Positions 27,501-36,134 of a DNA stretch of 64,000 nucleotides are shown one piece after another. This DNA is from an uncultured Chlorobiaceae bacterium (lineage in GTDB: Bacteria; Bacteroidota; Chlorobiia; Chlorobiales; Chlorobiaceae). Position 1 is the first letter of the stretch; every line of letters starts with the position of its first letter. The stretch covers positions 57,167 through 121,166 of the forward strand of contig CAIJVD010000028.1 in the NCBI GenBank assembly GCA_903824045.1. The letters run 5' to 3'. The position numbers were made by a program, and so were the translations under genes. The notes under the pieces were generated by a model. It was not told the origin of the DNA, searched no databases, and saw only the letters and a list, made by a program, of their open reading frames with translations.

Positions 27501-28398
27501 CGTCATGACCATCAGCGGCATCTTCCGAGATCTGCTCACCCTGCAGGTACGCCTTCTCGACAAGGCGGCCCGACTGGCAGCGGCGGCCGACGAACCTCTT
27601 GAAATGAACTTTGTGCACAAGCACGTACTTGAAGAGATGCAGGAGAGAAACTGCAGCTTCGAGGAGGCCTCGAACAGGGTATACTCGAACGCACCGGGCA
27701 GCTACGGAGCAAACGTCAACCACCTGGTCGAAAGCAGCACCTGGGAAGAGGAGAGCCAGCTTGCCGAGGCTTTTGTCAGCCGAAAGAGCTTTGCCGTAAC
27801 CCCTGAGGGAAACTGGGAGGAGTGCCCGGACGCCCTGCGCTCGGCACTGCAGCATGTCACCCTCGCCTTCCAGAATATCGACAGCTACGAGATCGGCATT
27901 TCTGATATTGATCATTATTATGAGTATCTTGGCGGGGTTTCCAAAACCGTCGAGCACCTGAGCAAGAGGAAACCGAAGGTGATGGTCGGCGACATCGACA
28001 CCACCGGAAAAAAGCAGCGAATCTGCTCGCTTGAAAAGATGGTCTCTCTCGAGGCCCGCACAAAGCTGCTCAATCCGAAATGGTATGAATCGATGCTTGA
28101 GCACGGCTACGAGGGGGTTCGGGAGATCGAATCCCATCTGAGCAATACCTATGGATGGAGCGCAACAGCCTCAGCGGTGAGCAACCTGACCTATTCGGAG
28201 TTCAGCACCACATTCCTGCAGGATCGCGAGATGCTCGAAAGGCTTTCAGCTCTCAACCCCCATGCGACAATCTCCATGACACGGAGACTTCTCGAGGCGC
28301 ATTCAAGGGGCTTTTGGGAAGCGGAGGAAGGCACCATCGAGGAGTTGCAGGAGCTCTACCAGGATCTTGAAACAAGAATAGAAGGGGCTCACGAGTGA
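24511..28398 (+). CDS. bchH: Magnesium chelatase H subunit (BchH-type)
   Basis: A 1295-residue paralogue of the gene at 19844, with the same landmarks: [63 protein letters not shown], and [13 protein letters not shown]. Its N-terminus ([22 protein letters not shown]) differs most from the first copy. It binds protoporphyrin IX and is the substrate platform for Mg insertion in the cytoplasm. It lies 51 bases upstream of bchM and then bchE, the next two enzymes, which is why I call it bchH. The start at 24511 is the first ATG that includes the conserved N-terminus. Confidence 0.92.
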   Translation: MFHRILTGDVTFTTERLQRMHFVFLTMEATNNSTLKAAAGELNRKFNLGLEVSVFSLGLHNSKKLWETLESTLPQADFVFGSMLFSEDIVRPLEKLLENLACPVCMITSNPALISLTRLGRFSLRKPKQEEVGEPGIFKQWASKLMPKHKHGESQRQLALVRNVSKLMKHLPGRARDIHTFISAHQFWLNGSQDNLERFLSLIADRYMPEWKGKLPQEDPVFYPDSAICHPDAPEPFFSAAKFTEWEKKEQPLLNKGPVAILAMRSTILSKNMDHLNALVRSFESKGIKSCIAYSGGLDFRPALEQFFSPETPGSFKPALLVNATGFSLVGGPAENKSADAVEILKKLDTPCFNLIPLSFQPIEQWRESPLGLTPLQTALSVAVTELDGTVEPQVYAGTETGSERSVPLEEEVRTISARVERFLRLQQRATADRKIAIVLFNFPPNLGNAGTAAYLNVFESLHRLLLEMKTAGYQLEVPENAEALKDRLLEGNRLVYGTDGNVEGHLSVEEYRRFFPAYEGIEPFWGDAPGEILNDRKRFHILGCSLGNVFIGQQPSFGYERDPMRLLMAKDAAPNHAFAAFYSWMEHSFQADALLHFGTHGALEFMPGKQVGLSASCWPKKLIGSLPNFYCYCVNNPSEGAIAKRRGFATLVSYLAPPLEHAGLYKGLRKLKDLVSAFRNSPSDELLEEIKALAVGLELDPGAGDTPTGEYLTRLQSELYLIEERMIPLGLHIMGEAPSPESLGDHLALLCQHSRPELDGASLPELIARHMHYDYLKLLDLMERDPEAQLQWQRVTAISREAVKRFTGHIAPPKGSTLSISRLLEGTLGVRIKEADDYLRREATIKPGELGDLWRFLNRVLINLAENPELKAVLHALDGKYTPPSPGNDLVRNPEIVPTGRNIHSLDPYTIPSAFAQEAGKRTAEELLLQYRKESGTLPESIALVLWGTDNLKSDGEGVAQALWLLGARVKTDELGKIGDVELIPLVELHRPRIDIVMTISGIFRDLLTLQVRLLDKAARLAAAADEPLEMNFVHKHVLEEMQERNCSFEEASNRVYSNAPGSYGANVNHLVESSTWEEESQLAEAFVSRKSFAVTPEGNWEECPDALRSALQHVTLAFQNIDSYEIGISDIDHYYEYLGGVSKTVEHLSKRKPKVMVGDIDTTGKKQRICSLEKMVSLEARTKLLNPKWYESMLEHGYEGVREIESHLSNTYGWSATASAVSNLTYSEFSTTFLQDREMLERLSALNPHATISMTRRLLEAHSRGFWEAEEGTIEELQELYQDLETRIEGAHE

Positions 28399-28449
28399 GC
28401 AGCAGCACAGTTTACAACCGAATCAATTACAAAACATAACACCCACACC

Positions 28450-29148
28450 ATGAGCAGTACCTCTTTCAATGCTGAAGAACACAAGAAAATGCTCCGTTCG
28501 TACTTCAACGGCCAGGGTTTTCAGCGATGGGCGTCGATATACGGGGACGACAAGCTGTCGTCGGTACGAAACACTGTGCGTCAGGGCCATGCCCTCATGA
28601 TGGACAAGGCATTCGACTGGCTTCAGCAGCTTGGTCTCCCGAAAGGAGCGACCGTACTTGACGCCGGCTGCGGAACCGGGCTTTTCAGCATCCGGCTTGC
28701 AAAAGAGGGTTACAAGGTGAAAGCTGTCGATATTGCATCGCAGATGGTCGACAAGGCCAAAGCCGAATCTATCCGACAGGGTGTCCAGAAGAACATCGAA
28801 TTCGAGGTCAATACGATTGAATCGGTCAGCGGCTCTTACGACGCCGTGGTCTGCTTCGATGTGCTGATCCACTACCCCGCCGAAGGCTTTGCCGAAGCGT
28901 TCCGCAACTTGAGCAGTCTCACTCCCGGCTCGGTCATTTTCACCTACGCGCCCTACAACAACATTCTTGCCTTCCAGCACTGGATTGGAGGCTACTTCCC
29001 GAAAAAAGAGCGACGCACAACCATTCAGATGATCAAGGATGAGGAGATGAAGCGCGCTATGGGCGAGGCAGGAATGGAGGTGAAAAGCAGAGAGAAAATC
29101 AGTCTTGGATTTTACCATACAATGCTCATGAACGCCTCTCACCGTTGA
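28450..29148 (+). CDS. bchM: Magnesium-protoporphyrin IX O-methyltransferase
   Basis: Methylates the C13 propionate of Mg-protoporphyrin IX using S-adenosylmethionine. The 232-residue product has SAM motif [17 protein letters not shown], followed by [14 protein letters not shown] and [11 protein letters not shown]. The N-terminal [16 protein letters not shown] is characteristic of BchM/ChlM. It sits directly between bchH and bchE, so three consecutive pathway steps are adjacent. Length is normal. Confidence 0.96.
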   Translation: MSSTSFNAEEHKKMLRSYFNGQGFQRWASIYGDDKLSSVRNTVRQGHALMMDKAFDWLQQLGLPKGATVLDAGCGTGLFSIRLAKEGYKVKAVDIASQMVDKAKAESIRQGVQKNIEFEVNTIESVSGSYDAVVCFDVLIHYPAEGFAEAFRNLSSLTPGSVIFTYAPYNNILAFQHWIGGYFPKKERRTTIQMIKDEEMKRAMGEAGMEVKSREKISLGFYHTMLMNASHR

Positions 29149-29293
29149 GGTCCGGGGATGAAAAGCGTTAAAGAATCTCGCGATAAAATTGTAGTTTAAT
29201 GGTTCGGGGATTTTGTGGCGGATGAGTCGGGATACCGATGATTGAAGTTGCAATCCCTATTTTGTAATAAACATATCTGGAGGATGGATTCCG

Positions 29294-30934
29294 ATGAAAA
29301 TACTGATGGTTCAGCCAAATTATCACTCAGGTGGTGCTGAAATTGCCGGTAACTGGACGCCGAGCTGGGTTGCCTATATCGGTGGCGCCCTGAAACAGGC
29401 AGGCTTCGATCAGGTGCGATTTGTCGATGCGATGGCCGACAACCTTGAGGACGAACAGATCGAGGAGGTCATCAGAAAAAACAAGCCTGACATTGTGATG
29501 GCAACCAATATTACCCCGTCCATCTTCAAGGCCCAGGATATCATGAAGATCGCCAAAAAGGTCGATCCCAAGATCCGGACCCTCATGGGAGGCATCCACT
29601 CTACCTTCATGTACCCACAGGTGCTGAGCGAAGCCCCTGAAACCGACTATGTCGTCCGCGGTGAAGGCGAAGAGGTAACGGTCAATCTCGTCAAGTCCAT
29701 TGCGGCCGGTACCGACAAAGAGGATCGCGCCAACATTACCGGCATCGCCTATATTGACGATGACGGAAAGGTCTTTGCAACTCCTGCTCACCCCGTTATC
29801 GAGGACCTCGACACCCTCTCTCCCGACTGGAGCCTCTACGACTGGGACAAATACATCTATACCCCTCTTAACTGCCGTCTTGCCGTCCCGAACTTTGCAA
29901 GAGGTTGCCCCTTTACCTGTACCTTCTGCTCGCAGTGGCAGTTCTGGCGCCGTTACCGCGCTCGCAGCCCGAAGAATTTTGTCGATGAGATCGAAATTCT
30001 TGTCAAAAAGTACAATGTTGGATTCTTTATCCTTGCCGATGAAGAGCCAACGATCAACAAGCAGAAGTTCGTTTCGCTCTGTCAGGAGCTTATCGACCGC
30101 AAGCTTGACGTCACCTGGGGCATCAACACCCGCGTGACCGATATCATGCGCGATGCCGACCTTCTTCCGTTCTTCCGCAAGGCCGGTCTGGTGCACGTCT
30201 CTCTGGGTACCGAAGCTGCAAGCCAGATGAACCTGAACCGGTTCCGCAAGGAGACCACCATCGAAGAGAACAAGCTTGCCATCAAGCTGCTCCAGAAAAA
30301 CGGCATCGTGGCTGAAGCCCAGTTCGTCATGGGACTTGAGCATGAAACAAAAGAGACCATTGAGGAGACCTACCAGCTCTGCAAGGACTGGGATCCCGAC
30401 ATGGCCAACTGGACCATCTACACCCCATGGCCTTTCTCCGACCTCTTCAAGGAGCTCGGCGACAGGGTAGAGGTGCGTGACTACTCCAAGTACAACTTTG
30501 TTTCGCCGATCATCAAGCCGGACAACATGGAGCGTGAGGATGTGCTCAAAGGCGTGCTGAAATCTTACGCACGATTCTATGCGCGCAAGACCTTCTTCAG
30601 CTACCCGTGGATCAAGGATCCCTATGTGCGCAAGTACATGCTCGGGTGCCTCAAGGCGTTTGCCCAGACAACCATTACCAAGCGATTCTACGACATCGAC
30701 CGCGTCAAGACCAAGAATAACAAGATTGAGATTGATCTCGGTTTCGACAAATCCAGAATCCTGACCCAGGCAGAGGTCAAGAACCTCAAGGAGCTCCGCC
30801 CGGAGATGGTTGCCGACATGAGCTTCGGCCTGAAGGAAGCCGGATACCAACGCGAGCACGACGAGCACAACTGGGGTGAGTTCGACGAGACCACCATCAA
30901 GGACCGGACATCCGATACCATCCGGAACTGCTGA
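29294..30934 (+). CDS. bchE: Mg-protoporphyrin IX monomethyl ester anaerobic oxidative cyclase
   Basis: Forms the fifth (E) ring oxygen-independently. The 546-residue protein has an N-terminal cobalamin-binding domain (about 1-140; MKILMVQPNY, VMATNITPSIFKAQDI, LMGGIHSTF) and a radical-SAM domain with its [4Fe-4S] ligands Cys205, Cys209 and Cys212 in GCPFTCTFCSQW. A GGAGGAT Shine-Dalgarno lies about 9 bases before the ATG at 29294. It is the last gene of the bchH-bchM-bchE group and is followed by a terminator. The B12 requirement of this enzyme is established for the family. Confidence 0.97.
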   Translation: MKILMVQPNYHSGGAEIAGNWTPSWVAYIGGALKQAGFDQVRFVDAMADNLEDEQIEEVIRKNKPDIVMATNITPSIFKAQDIMKIAKKVDPKIRTLMGGIHSTFMYPQVLSEAPETDYVVRGEGEEVTVNLVKSIAAGTDKEDRANITGIAYIDDDGKVFATPAHPVIEDLDTLSPDWSLYDWDKYIYTPLNCRLAVPNFARGCPFTCTFCSQWQFWRRYRARSPKNFVDEIEILVKKYNVGFFILADEEPTINKQKFVSLCQELIDRKLDVTWGINTRVTDIMRDADLLPFFRKAGLVHVSLGTEAASQMNLNRFRKETTIEENKLAIKLLQKNGIVAEAQFVMGLEHETKETIEETYQLCKDWDPDMANWTIYTPWPFSDLFKELGDRVEVRDYSKYNFVSPIIKPDNMEREDVLKGVLKSYARFYARKTFFSYPWIKDPYVRKYMLGCLKAFAQTTITKRFYDIDRVKTKNNKIEIDLGFDKSRILTQAEVKNLKELRPEMVADMSFGLKEAGYQREHDEHNWGEFDETTIKDRTSDTIRNC

Positions 30935-30968
30935 TCGGTCGATCACTTTTCCAATCGTCCAGACAACA

Positions 30969-31000
30969 GAAAAACCCTCCGCTACCGGGGGGTTTTTCTT
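30969..31000 (+). terminator. Terminator after bchE
   Basis: GAAAAACCCTCC pairs with GGGGGGTTTTTC (one G-U pair) around a short loop, and the right arm itself ends in TTTTTCTT. It lies about 35 bases past the bchE stop. Confidence 0.88.
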
Positions 31001-31013
31001 GTTTCTGAGAATC

Positions 31014-31065
31014 TGGGGTCAGGTCTTGTATTTTGACTTTTGTCAAAATACAAGACCTGACCCCA
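31014..31065. repeat. Perfect 24-bp palindromic hairpin (REP/MITE-like)
   Basis: The arms at 31014-31037 (starting TGGGGTCAGGTCTTGTA) and 31042-31065 (ending ACAAGACCTGACCCCA) are exact reverse complements with a 4-base TTTT loop. There is no T-run after it, so it does not look like an ordinary terminator. The GGGGTCAGGTCTTG...TTTTGAC core is one I associate with REP sequences mobilised by REP-associated tyrosine transposases. It lies between the bchE terminator and the hsp20 stop. Confidence 0.9.
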
Positions 31066-31070
31066 ATCGC

Positions 31071-31490
31071 TTACTTGACGAGGATATCCTTTCCCGCCGT
31101 GGGTTGAGGCTCCCGTTTTGGCAGGACGATCTTGAGCACCCCGTTGTCATACTTGGCCTCAATCCTGTCGGCATCGACATTGTCTCCCACCGTGAAGCTC
31201 CGGCTGAGACTTCCCCATGAGCGCTCGATACGGTGATACCCTTTCTTCTTCTCCTCCTCGCTTTGCGACCTTTCGGCAGTGATGCAGAGAACATCATCTT
31301 CCATCTTCAGCTTGACATCCTCCCGCTTTATGCCCGGCATATCGGCCTCGATATAGAGAGCATCGTCGTCTTCACTGATATCCACCTTGAAGGTCGGGGA
31401 CATCATCGATGAGAAAAAAGGAGAGACCTTGTCGGTAAAAACATCCTCAAACATTCTCAGAGGATCCCTTCCATACAGTTTCAGTGCCAT
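31071..31490 (-). CDS. Small heat-shock protein (Hsp20/alpha-crystallin)
   Basis: ATP-independent holdase that binds unfolding proteins as large oligomers. The 139-residue product has the alpha-crystallin beta-sandwich (FKVDISEDDDALYIEADMPGI, YHRIERSWGSLSRSF) with the conserved AKYDNGVLKIVLPK near the C-terminus. The ATG at 31490 is preferred over one five codons upstream because GGAGGTGG lies just before it. It stands alone between two non-coding hairpin elements. Confidence 0.95.
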   Translation of the reverse strand: MALKLYGRDPLRMFEDVFTDKVSPFFSSMMSPTFKVDISEDDDALYIEADMPGIKREDVKLKMEDDVLCITAERSQSEEEKKKGYHRIERSWGSLSRSFTVGDNVDADRIEAKYDNGVLKIVLPKREPQPTAGKDILVK

Positions 31491-31574
31491 AGCTCCACCT
31501 CCCATTGTTTATCAGTTGTCACACGTTTCTGATGTATCACACAGGGGGATAAATTAAAACACGGGCGACCGCGG

Positions 31575-31612
31575 AAAAATTCCCCGGGGGGCAGGGCATG
31601 AATCGCCCCCGG
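31575..31612 (-). terminator. Probable terminator after the DUF4438 gene
   Basis: On the minus strand CCGGGGGC pairs with GCCCCCCGG with one slip, followed by GGAATTTTTCC. The stem is strong, but the T-run is short and starts several bases after it. Confidence 0.55.
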
Positions 31613-31638
31613 AAGAGTCTATTGAAACAAGGAAATAA

Positions 31639-32541
31639 TTACCCTTTGGCGCCGGACGGAAGGGTTGTGCCGATGCCGAGGCGGTCGGCAATGTTGGCTG
31701 CCGGATCGATGACAGGGCGGATAAGCGGCGAAGCGCTGGTCATCAGGGTGGTGACTCCGGGCCCGTGCCCTGCCTCGAGGCAGTCGCTGTGGACGACGAT
31801 GCCGATGCTGATAGCTCCCTTGCGGTATGCCCTGCCATAGCGGTTGTCATGGTCGAGCAGCGCCACAAAATCCCCGAAGCGGATCTTGTCGAGGCCGTAC
31901 TCCTTTACCGTATCGGGATCGCTGGTCATGATGTCGTAATCGCCCTTTGCCACATGAGCCGAACCGATGCCCGAGCCCATGCAGACGGCAGGCACAACGG
32001 TGGTGACGGGCACTTCAAGCACTCCCTTGGAGAGCTCTCGAATCTTCATTGCCTGCAGAAGATCGGGGTCGAGGTTGAAAAGCGTGACATCCGGATAATC
32101 GGTGAGTTTCAACCCCTGCCCTCTCCCCCTGATGATGATGGTATCGCTGTAGAGCAGCTTCTCCTTCACCTCGCGAGGGAAGTCGACAATCACATGTTCC
32201 GAGCCGCCATGATGTCCCAGCACACGCCCTTCGGCTCCTTTAGCCTCACCAGTCACAACCGTTGCCAGGTTGCCCGCACAGGAGTATATCTGAAGACCGA
32301 CATTCGGATGCTCGAAAGGCTTCTGGGTATCGGCCGTACAGCTGACGCCCGGCTCAATGTGATCGCCCTGCCAGCCGAATGCAGGATCGCCGACCTGGAC
32401 ATTCAGGGTAATTCCCCCTATTGAAGGAAGAATGAATGGCCGGCCCTGATGGTCGACCTCCCAGTTCCCTCTTGTCCTGGGTTGACCGGGCTGGCACTGC
32501 AGGAGAAACTCTACCAGCTGTTTTTCGTTGGTCTTAAGCAT
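31639..32541 (-). CDS. DUF4438 family protein
   Basis: A 300-residue soluble protein matching what I know as DUF4438. It has an N-terminal [26 protein letters not shown] segment, a central [15 protein letters not shown], and a C-terminal half rich in glycine ([45 protein letters not shown]). Conserved His, Asp and Gly clusters suggest a hydrolase- or metal-site-like fold, but no activity is established that I know of. It has no signal peptide. It is followed by a probable terminator and preceded by an unrelated unknown gene on the same strand. Confidence 0.8.
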   Translation of the reverse strand: MLKTNEKQLVEFLLQCQPGQPRTRGNWEVDHQGRPFILPSIGGITLNVQVGDPAFGWQGDHIEPGVSCTADTQKPFEHPNVGLQIYSCAGNLATVVTGEAKGAEGRVLGHHGGSEHVIVDFPREVKEKLLYSDTIIIRGRGQGLKLTDYPDVTLFNLDPDLLQAMKIRELSKGVLEVPVTTVVPAVCMGSGIGSAHVAKGDYDIMTSDPDTVKEYGLDKIRFGDFVALLDHDNRYGRAYRKGAISIGIVVHSDCLEAGHGPGVTTLMTSASPLIRPVIDPAANIADRLGIGTTLPSGAKG

Positions 32542-32576
32542 GTTTTTCTGATGGTGGTGAGCGTGTTAATAAAAAT

Positions 32577-33368
32577 TTACAACGGTGCATCAAACCCCGG
32601 TCTGCGGAATGCCCTTGCGGCAGGAAAGCGCAGTTCGAGAGAGCGGCGAAGCCTGTCAAGATCCAGAAGAATTGCAAGGGTACTATCCTCAAGCTGCGGA
32701 TACTCCTGGTAGAGCGTGCTCCACGCGGCAAGAGAGCGATCGATGGTGAGGAGGGCGACAAGAGCGCTGCCGCAGGCATCCCCCTGCGGCTCATCGATTC
32801 CGGAAGCCGCTTCGCCAAGTCGACCTTCGAGGGCGCGAACGATTTTCGGATAGATAAAATACTGATATCGTCTGATTACCTCCTCAGCATCGCTAACCCC
32901 TTCCAGCAGATCGTATGGAGTAGCCTCATCAAGCTCTCGCGTCGCGAACCACTCGCCGACCATGCCGGCATAGACAAGTGCAGAGGTTGCACAGGGATGC
33001 TCACGTGCGTTGTGGTGAGGGCTCTGCGACTCGCCGCCAACGCCACACTCCTTCTGCAGTTCATCGAGTTCAATCCCCTCTCTGGCAGCAAACTCTGTGA
33101 TGAGGCGCATTGCCGCCGCAAGGGCATCCCCACTCTCACGCCAGAAATCGGCAGTGAAGACATCAAGCTCCTCAAACGGAGTGCGGGCAGAATCAGGCGC
33201 AGAGGATTCGATCTGAAACTGCAAACATCGGGCGGTAAACAAGCAGCGCTCGCACCACCTGTCGCAGTAGTTATAGATACCCGAAATCTGATCTTGTTCC
33301 TCAGCCATGAGATGCATTTGGTTGGCGATCAGCGGCAGCAAAAGCGTGCCCCGATCGCGATTCCACAC
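32577..33368 (-). CDS. Unknown protein with N-terminal four-cysteine motif
   Basis: A protein of up to 263 residues that I cannot assign to a named family. Near the N-terminus it has YNYCDRWCERCLFTARC, four cysteines spaced C-x3-C-x2-C-x5-C, which could bind zinc or an Fe-S cluster. The rest is mostly helical and acidic, ending with a basic LDLDRLRRSLELRFPAARAF. It is too short for a radical-SAM barrel despite the CxxxCxxC spacing. An alternative ATG at 33308 would shorten it by 20 residues; neither start has a clear Shine-Dalgarno. It is 35 bases upstream of the DUF4438 gene and 4 bases downstream of arfB. Confidence 0.75.
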   Translation of the reverse strand: MWNRDRGTLLLPLIANQMHLMAEEQDQISGIYNYCDRWCERCLFTARCLQFQIESSAPDSARTPFEELDVFTADFWRESGDALAAAMRLITEFAAREGIELDELQKECGVGGESQSPHHNAREHPCATSALVYAGMVGEWFATRELDEATPYDLLEGVSDAEEVIRRYQYFIYPKIVRALEGRLGEAASGIDEPQGDACGSALVALLTIDRSLAAWSTLYQEYPQLEDSTLAILLDLDRLRRSLELRFPAARAFRRPGFDAPL

Positions 33369-33372
33369 TTGC

Positions 33373-33834
33373 CTACCAGTCGATGGGCCCCCTCAGCGAC
33401 TTGACCGCAGAACGCTTCTCTTTCCGCTCAAGCCGCTTGAGTCTTGAACTGCCGGTCGGCCTTGTTGGACGGCGTTCGAGCGGAACATCAGCGGCCCGGT
33501 CAAGAATTTCCTGAAGCCTGCCAAGAGCATCCTCACGGTTTTTCTCTCTTGTCCGATAGCGCTGGGCCTTGATGACGAGAATCCCCTCCTTGGTGATCCG
33601 GCGATCTTTCATCTCAAAGAGTCGCTCCTTGATGGCATCGGGAAGAGAGGATGCCGGAATGTCAAAACGCAGGTGCACCGCACTCTCTACCTTGTTGACG
33701 TTTTGGCCGCCTGCACCCTGTGAACGCATGGAGTGCAGTTCAATTTCCGCCTCAGGAACAGTGGTGGATGGTGTGCTTCTGGTGGCCACAGTTATGGTTG
33801 AATGTCCGTTATCAGGAAGAGGTGCCGCCGGCAT
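33373..33834 (-). CDS. arfB: Peptidyl-tRNA hydrolase ArfB/YaeJ (RF1-like ribosome rescue factor)
   Basis: Releases peptides from stalled ribosomes. It has the GGQ catalytic motif in RSQGAGGQNVNKVESAVHLRF, the TKEGILVIKAQRYRTREKNREDAL segment, and the basic C-terminal tail (RLKRLERKEKRSAVKS) that enters the mRNA channel. It lacks a stop-codon recognition domain, as expected. The start is unclear: the ATG at 33834 gives 153 residues and overlaps the upstream gene by 23 bases; a GTG at 33789 gives 138 residues, closer to the usual 140, and avoids the overlap. Confidence 0.9.
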   Translation of the reverse strand: MPAAPLPDNGHSTITVATRSTPSTTVPEAEIELHSMRSQGAGGQNVNKVESAVHLRFDIPASSLPDAIKERLFEMKDRRITKEGILVIKAQRYRTREKNREDALGRLQEILDRAADVPLERRPTRPTGSSRLKRLERKEKRSAVKSLRGPIDW

Positions 33835-34414
33835 CAAGAGATGCCATAACCGCCGGCCACGAGTCGAACTGGATGCTTCGTATGCCTGCCGAGCGGGCAG
33901 AGATACAGTTTTCAAGCCTGTCATCAATCAGAATCAGCTCACGGGCCGCAATCCCCGAATCCGAAAGAACATGGTGGAACGCATCAGGAGAACTTTTCAA
34001 AAACCCGTGCTCAAAGGAAAGATAGTAACGTTCCCGGTTCCGGAGAAGCGGATAGTTTTCAAGGAGAAAAGAAAAGTGAATCGGGTCGGTATCGCTCATG
34101 ATCCAAATCGGAAACCGCCGACCGAGCGCTTCAATAGATGCGTCGGCGCCCTGGAGGGGGGTAAAGATACGCTCCCAGACTCCCCTGACCTCTTCGCGGG
34201 CAAGAGGCGCCGTCCTCGGGTCGGCAACAATCAGGTCGAGAAAATCATCAGGCGCAATTCTGCCGGTATCAAGCAACCTCTTGGGCTCACCGCTACAGTA
34301 TTCGGCAAAAATCTCCTGGACCCCAATCGGTTCGCGGGGCAGAACACTCCGACAGAACGGCACGAAATCAACAGAGACCATTACGTTGCCGATGTCAAGC
34401 AGAATAACACTCAT
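33812..34414 (-). CDS. HAD-superfamily phosphatase, YihX-like
   Basis: A 200-residue HAD hydrolase beginning MSVILLDIGNVMVSVDF. Motif I is DIGNV, with the nucleophile Asp but Asn in place of the second Asp, a pattern shared with YihX-type glucose-1-phosphatases and epoxide-hydrolase-like HADs. IMSDTDP is motif II, the Lys in GFLKSSPDAFHHVL is motif III, and LILIDDRLENC is motif IV. The ATG at 34414 was chosen because the catalytic strand starts there. The substrate is unknown. Its 3' end touches arfB. Confidence 0.88.
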   Translation of the reverse strand: MSVILLDIGNVMVSVDFVPFCRSVLPREPIGVQEIFAEYCSGEPKRLLDTGRIAPDDFLDLIVADPRTAPLAREEVRGVWERIFTPLQGADASIEALGRRFPIWIMSDTDPIHFSFLLENYPLLRNRERYYLSFEHGFLKSSPDAFHHVLSDSGIAARELILIDDRLENCISARSAGIRSIQFDSWPAVMASLDAGGTSS

Positions 34415-34454
34415 AAGCAGTTTGATATGGCCGCTTTTTTTGGAAAGCCGGGGC

Positions 34455-34497
34455 AAAAAAATAGACAAAGCGTGCGTAACATGCACACTTTGTCTAT
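34455..34497 (-). terminator. Terminator after the cold-shock gene
   Basis: On the minus strand ATAGACAAAGTGTGC pairs with GCACGCTTTGTCTAT (one wobble) around a 7-base loop and is followed by seven Ts. It lies between the cold-shock gene and the HAD phosphatase gene. Confidence 0.9.
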
Positions 34498-34633
34498 TGA
34501 AACAGTCCGTTTGCCCGGCTTAAACAAACCGGGTGCGACGAGCCTAAACTGCCGCATTCATGAAGCAAGCGGATAATGCCGAAAAAAATCAACTGGCAGA
34601 ACAGGACAAGAGAGCCCTGCGAATCGAAAACAC

Positions 34634-34843
34634 TTACAGCGGGTTTACATTCTCAGCCTGAAGGCCTTTTGCGCCCTGTGTTACTTCCATCGTGACTTTC
34701 TGGCCTTCAACAAGGGTTTTGCGCCCTGTGCCGATGATTGCGCTGTGATGGACAAACACATCTTTTCCGCCTTTCTGCTCAATAAAGCCGTAGCCTTTTT
34801 CTTCGTTGAACCATTTGACGGTTCCTTCAACCTGAGTACCCAT
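34634..34843 (-). CDS. Cold-shock domain protein
   Basis: A 69-residue single-domain nucleic-acid-binding protein of the CspA family. RNP1 is KGYGFI at residues 16-21 and RNP2 is DVFVHH at 28-33, after the usual [10 protein letters not shown] start. It is thought to act as an RNA chaperone. AGAGGTAG precedes the ATG. The region upstream is AT-rich and unassigned for about 155 bases, enough for a structured 5' leader like those of other csp genes, though I cannot show one. Confidence 0.96.
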   Translation of the reverse strand: MGTQVEGTVKWFNEEKGYGFIEQKGGKDVFVHHSAIIGTGRKTLVEGQKVTMEVTQGAKGLQAENVNPL

Positions 34844-34999
34844 ATCTACCTCTTTTTAATTTTGCCAGTTATGCTTGGCGTTACAATGAGCAAACCTCAA
34901 CATGAGGCGCTCAAAAACGAATTTATTCTTCGTGAAAATTAATTTACTCACTTTACGGTAATTCAAAAAGAAAGTTGTGCAGTTTAGCTCAATTAGAGC

Positions 35000-35034
35000 A
35001 AAAAAAACCCTGGGGCACAAAACAGTGTGCCCCG
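35000..35034 (-). terminator. Terminator after the WD40 gene
   Basis: On the minus strand CCGGGGCACACTG pairs with the GTGCCCCAGG side (8-10 bp stem), followed by a run of eight Ts. It lies 31 bases past the WD40 stop at 35066. Confidence 0.88.
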
Positions 35035-35065
35035 GTCTGCAACAACGCCTGCAGAGTGGGCAGGC

Positions 35066-36016
35066 CTACCCTATCGCCCAGAACTTGATCTTGCGATCAT
35101 CACTGCCGCTAACAATCATCTTGCCGTCCGGCGAAATATCGACCGACTGCACTTCGAGAACATGACCTCGATAACTGTGCAGCTGCTTGCCGCTCGCGAC
35201 ATCCCAAAGCCTGACCGATTCGTCATTGGCCGCACTTGCGAGCTTTGTGCCATCAGGGCTGAAACAGACGCTCCTGACAGCATCCTCATGGCCTTCGAGC
35301 ACCTTGAGGGTCTGGCCGCTTGTTGCGTCGAGAATCCTGACTTTGGAATTACGGCCACCAAACGCTATGAGGCTATCATCCGGACTGAACACGACTGCGT
35401 GTGAAAGCGTATCCCCCGTTTCGAAATTAGCTATATTGGCGCCGGTTTTGGCGTCCCAGATTTTCAGAATCGGCTCCTCTCCGCAGCTGACGATCTTCTG
35501 GCCGTCATGACTGTAGGCAAGTGATTCAATGTATGATTTATGGCCTGAAAAGAGTGCACGCTGACGCCCTGTCTCTACATCCCAGAGACGGATGGTCGTA
35601 TCACGCGAACAACTCGCAACAACCGTGCTGTCAGGACTGAACGCCACCATGCGAACAGCGGTTGCGTGACCTTTGCAGACATGAAGGCACTCACCGTTCT
35701 CTGCATCCCATATCCTTACGGTACTGTCGGTGCTTCCGCTGGCAAGACGTTTGCCGTCGCGGCTGTAATCGATGCACTCCACCCAGGTTTCGTGGCCTTT
35801 CATGGTGAAGATCGGCTTGCCGGACTCCACATCCCAGAGCATAACCAGTTCATCAAATCCACCGCTGAGCAGCTTTTTGCCATCCGCGCTGAATTTGACA
35901 CCGAGCACCCTGTCAAGATGACCTTCCATCGTCTTGATCAGGTTGGCATCTTCGCGGACAGCGGGAAGCTTCAGTTCAACTTCCTTTTTGCCGAACAGTT
36001 TCGATAGAAATCCCAT
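35066..36016 (-). CDS. Seven-bladed WD40-repeat protein
   Basis: A 316-residue protein made almost entirely of seven WD40 repeats. Each starts with GH or an equivalent (GHLDRVLG, GHETWVE, GHATAVR, GHKSYIE, a divergent fifth, GHEDAVR, GHVLEVQ), and most end in LWD, IWD or FWA, giving a complete propeller. The fifth repeat lacks the Trp-Asp end (RILDATSG). The start ATG at 36016 gives an N-terminus MGFLSKLFGKKE that could form a short amphipathic membrane-contact helix. No enzyme domain is attached. A scaffold role is likely; the partner is unknown. It is monocistronic. Confidence 0.92.
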   Translation of the reverse strand: MGFLSKLFGKKEVELKLPAVREDANLIKTMEGHLDRVLGVKFSADGKKLLSGGFDELVMLWDVESGKPIFTMKGHETWVECIDYSRDGKRLASGSTDSTVRIWDAENGECLHVCKGHATAVRMVAFSPDSTVVASCSRDTTIRLWDVETGRQRALFSGHKSYIESLAYSHDGQKIVSCGEEPILKIWDAKTGANIANFETGDTLSHAVVFSPDDSLIAFGGRNSKVRILDATSGQTLKVLEGHEDAVRSVCFSPDGTKLASAANDESVRLWDVASGKQLHSYRGHVLEVQSVDISPDGKMIVSGSDDRKIKFWAIG

Positions 36017-36134
36017 GAGAGTTGTCTTGTTTGAATTGATACTCTTCTTCTTGCAACGAAAGGCACAACGCCCTCGCCGCAATTAACCGTCCAATTTAAA
36101 AAATTTTATGACCTTCACCGCATTCTCCGCCGCA

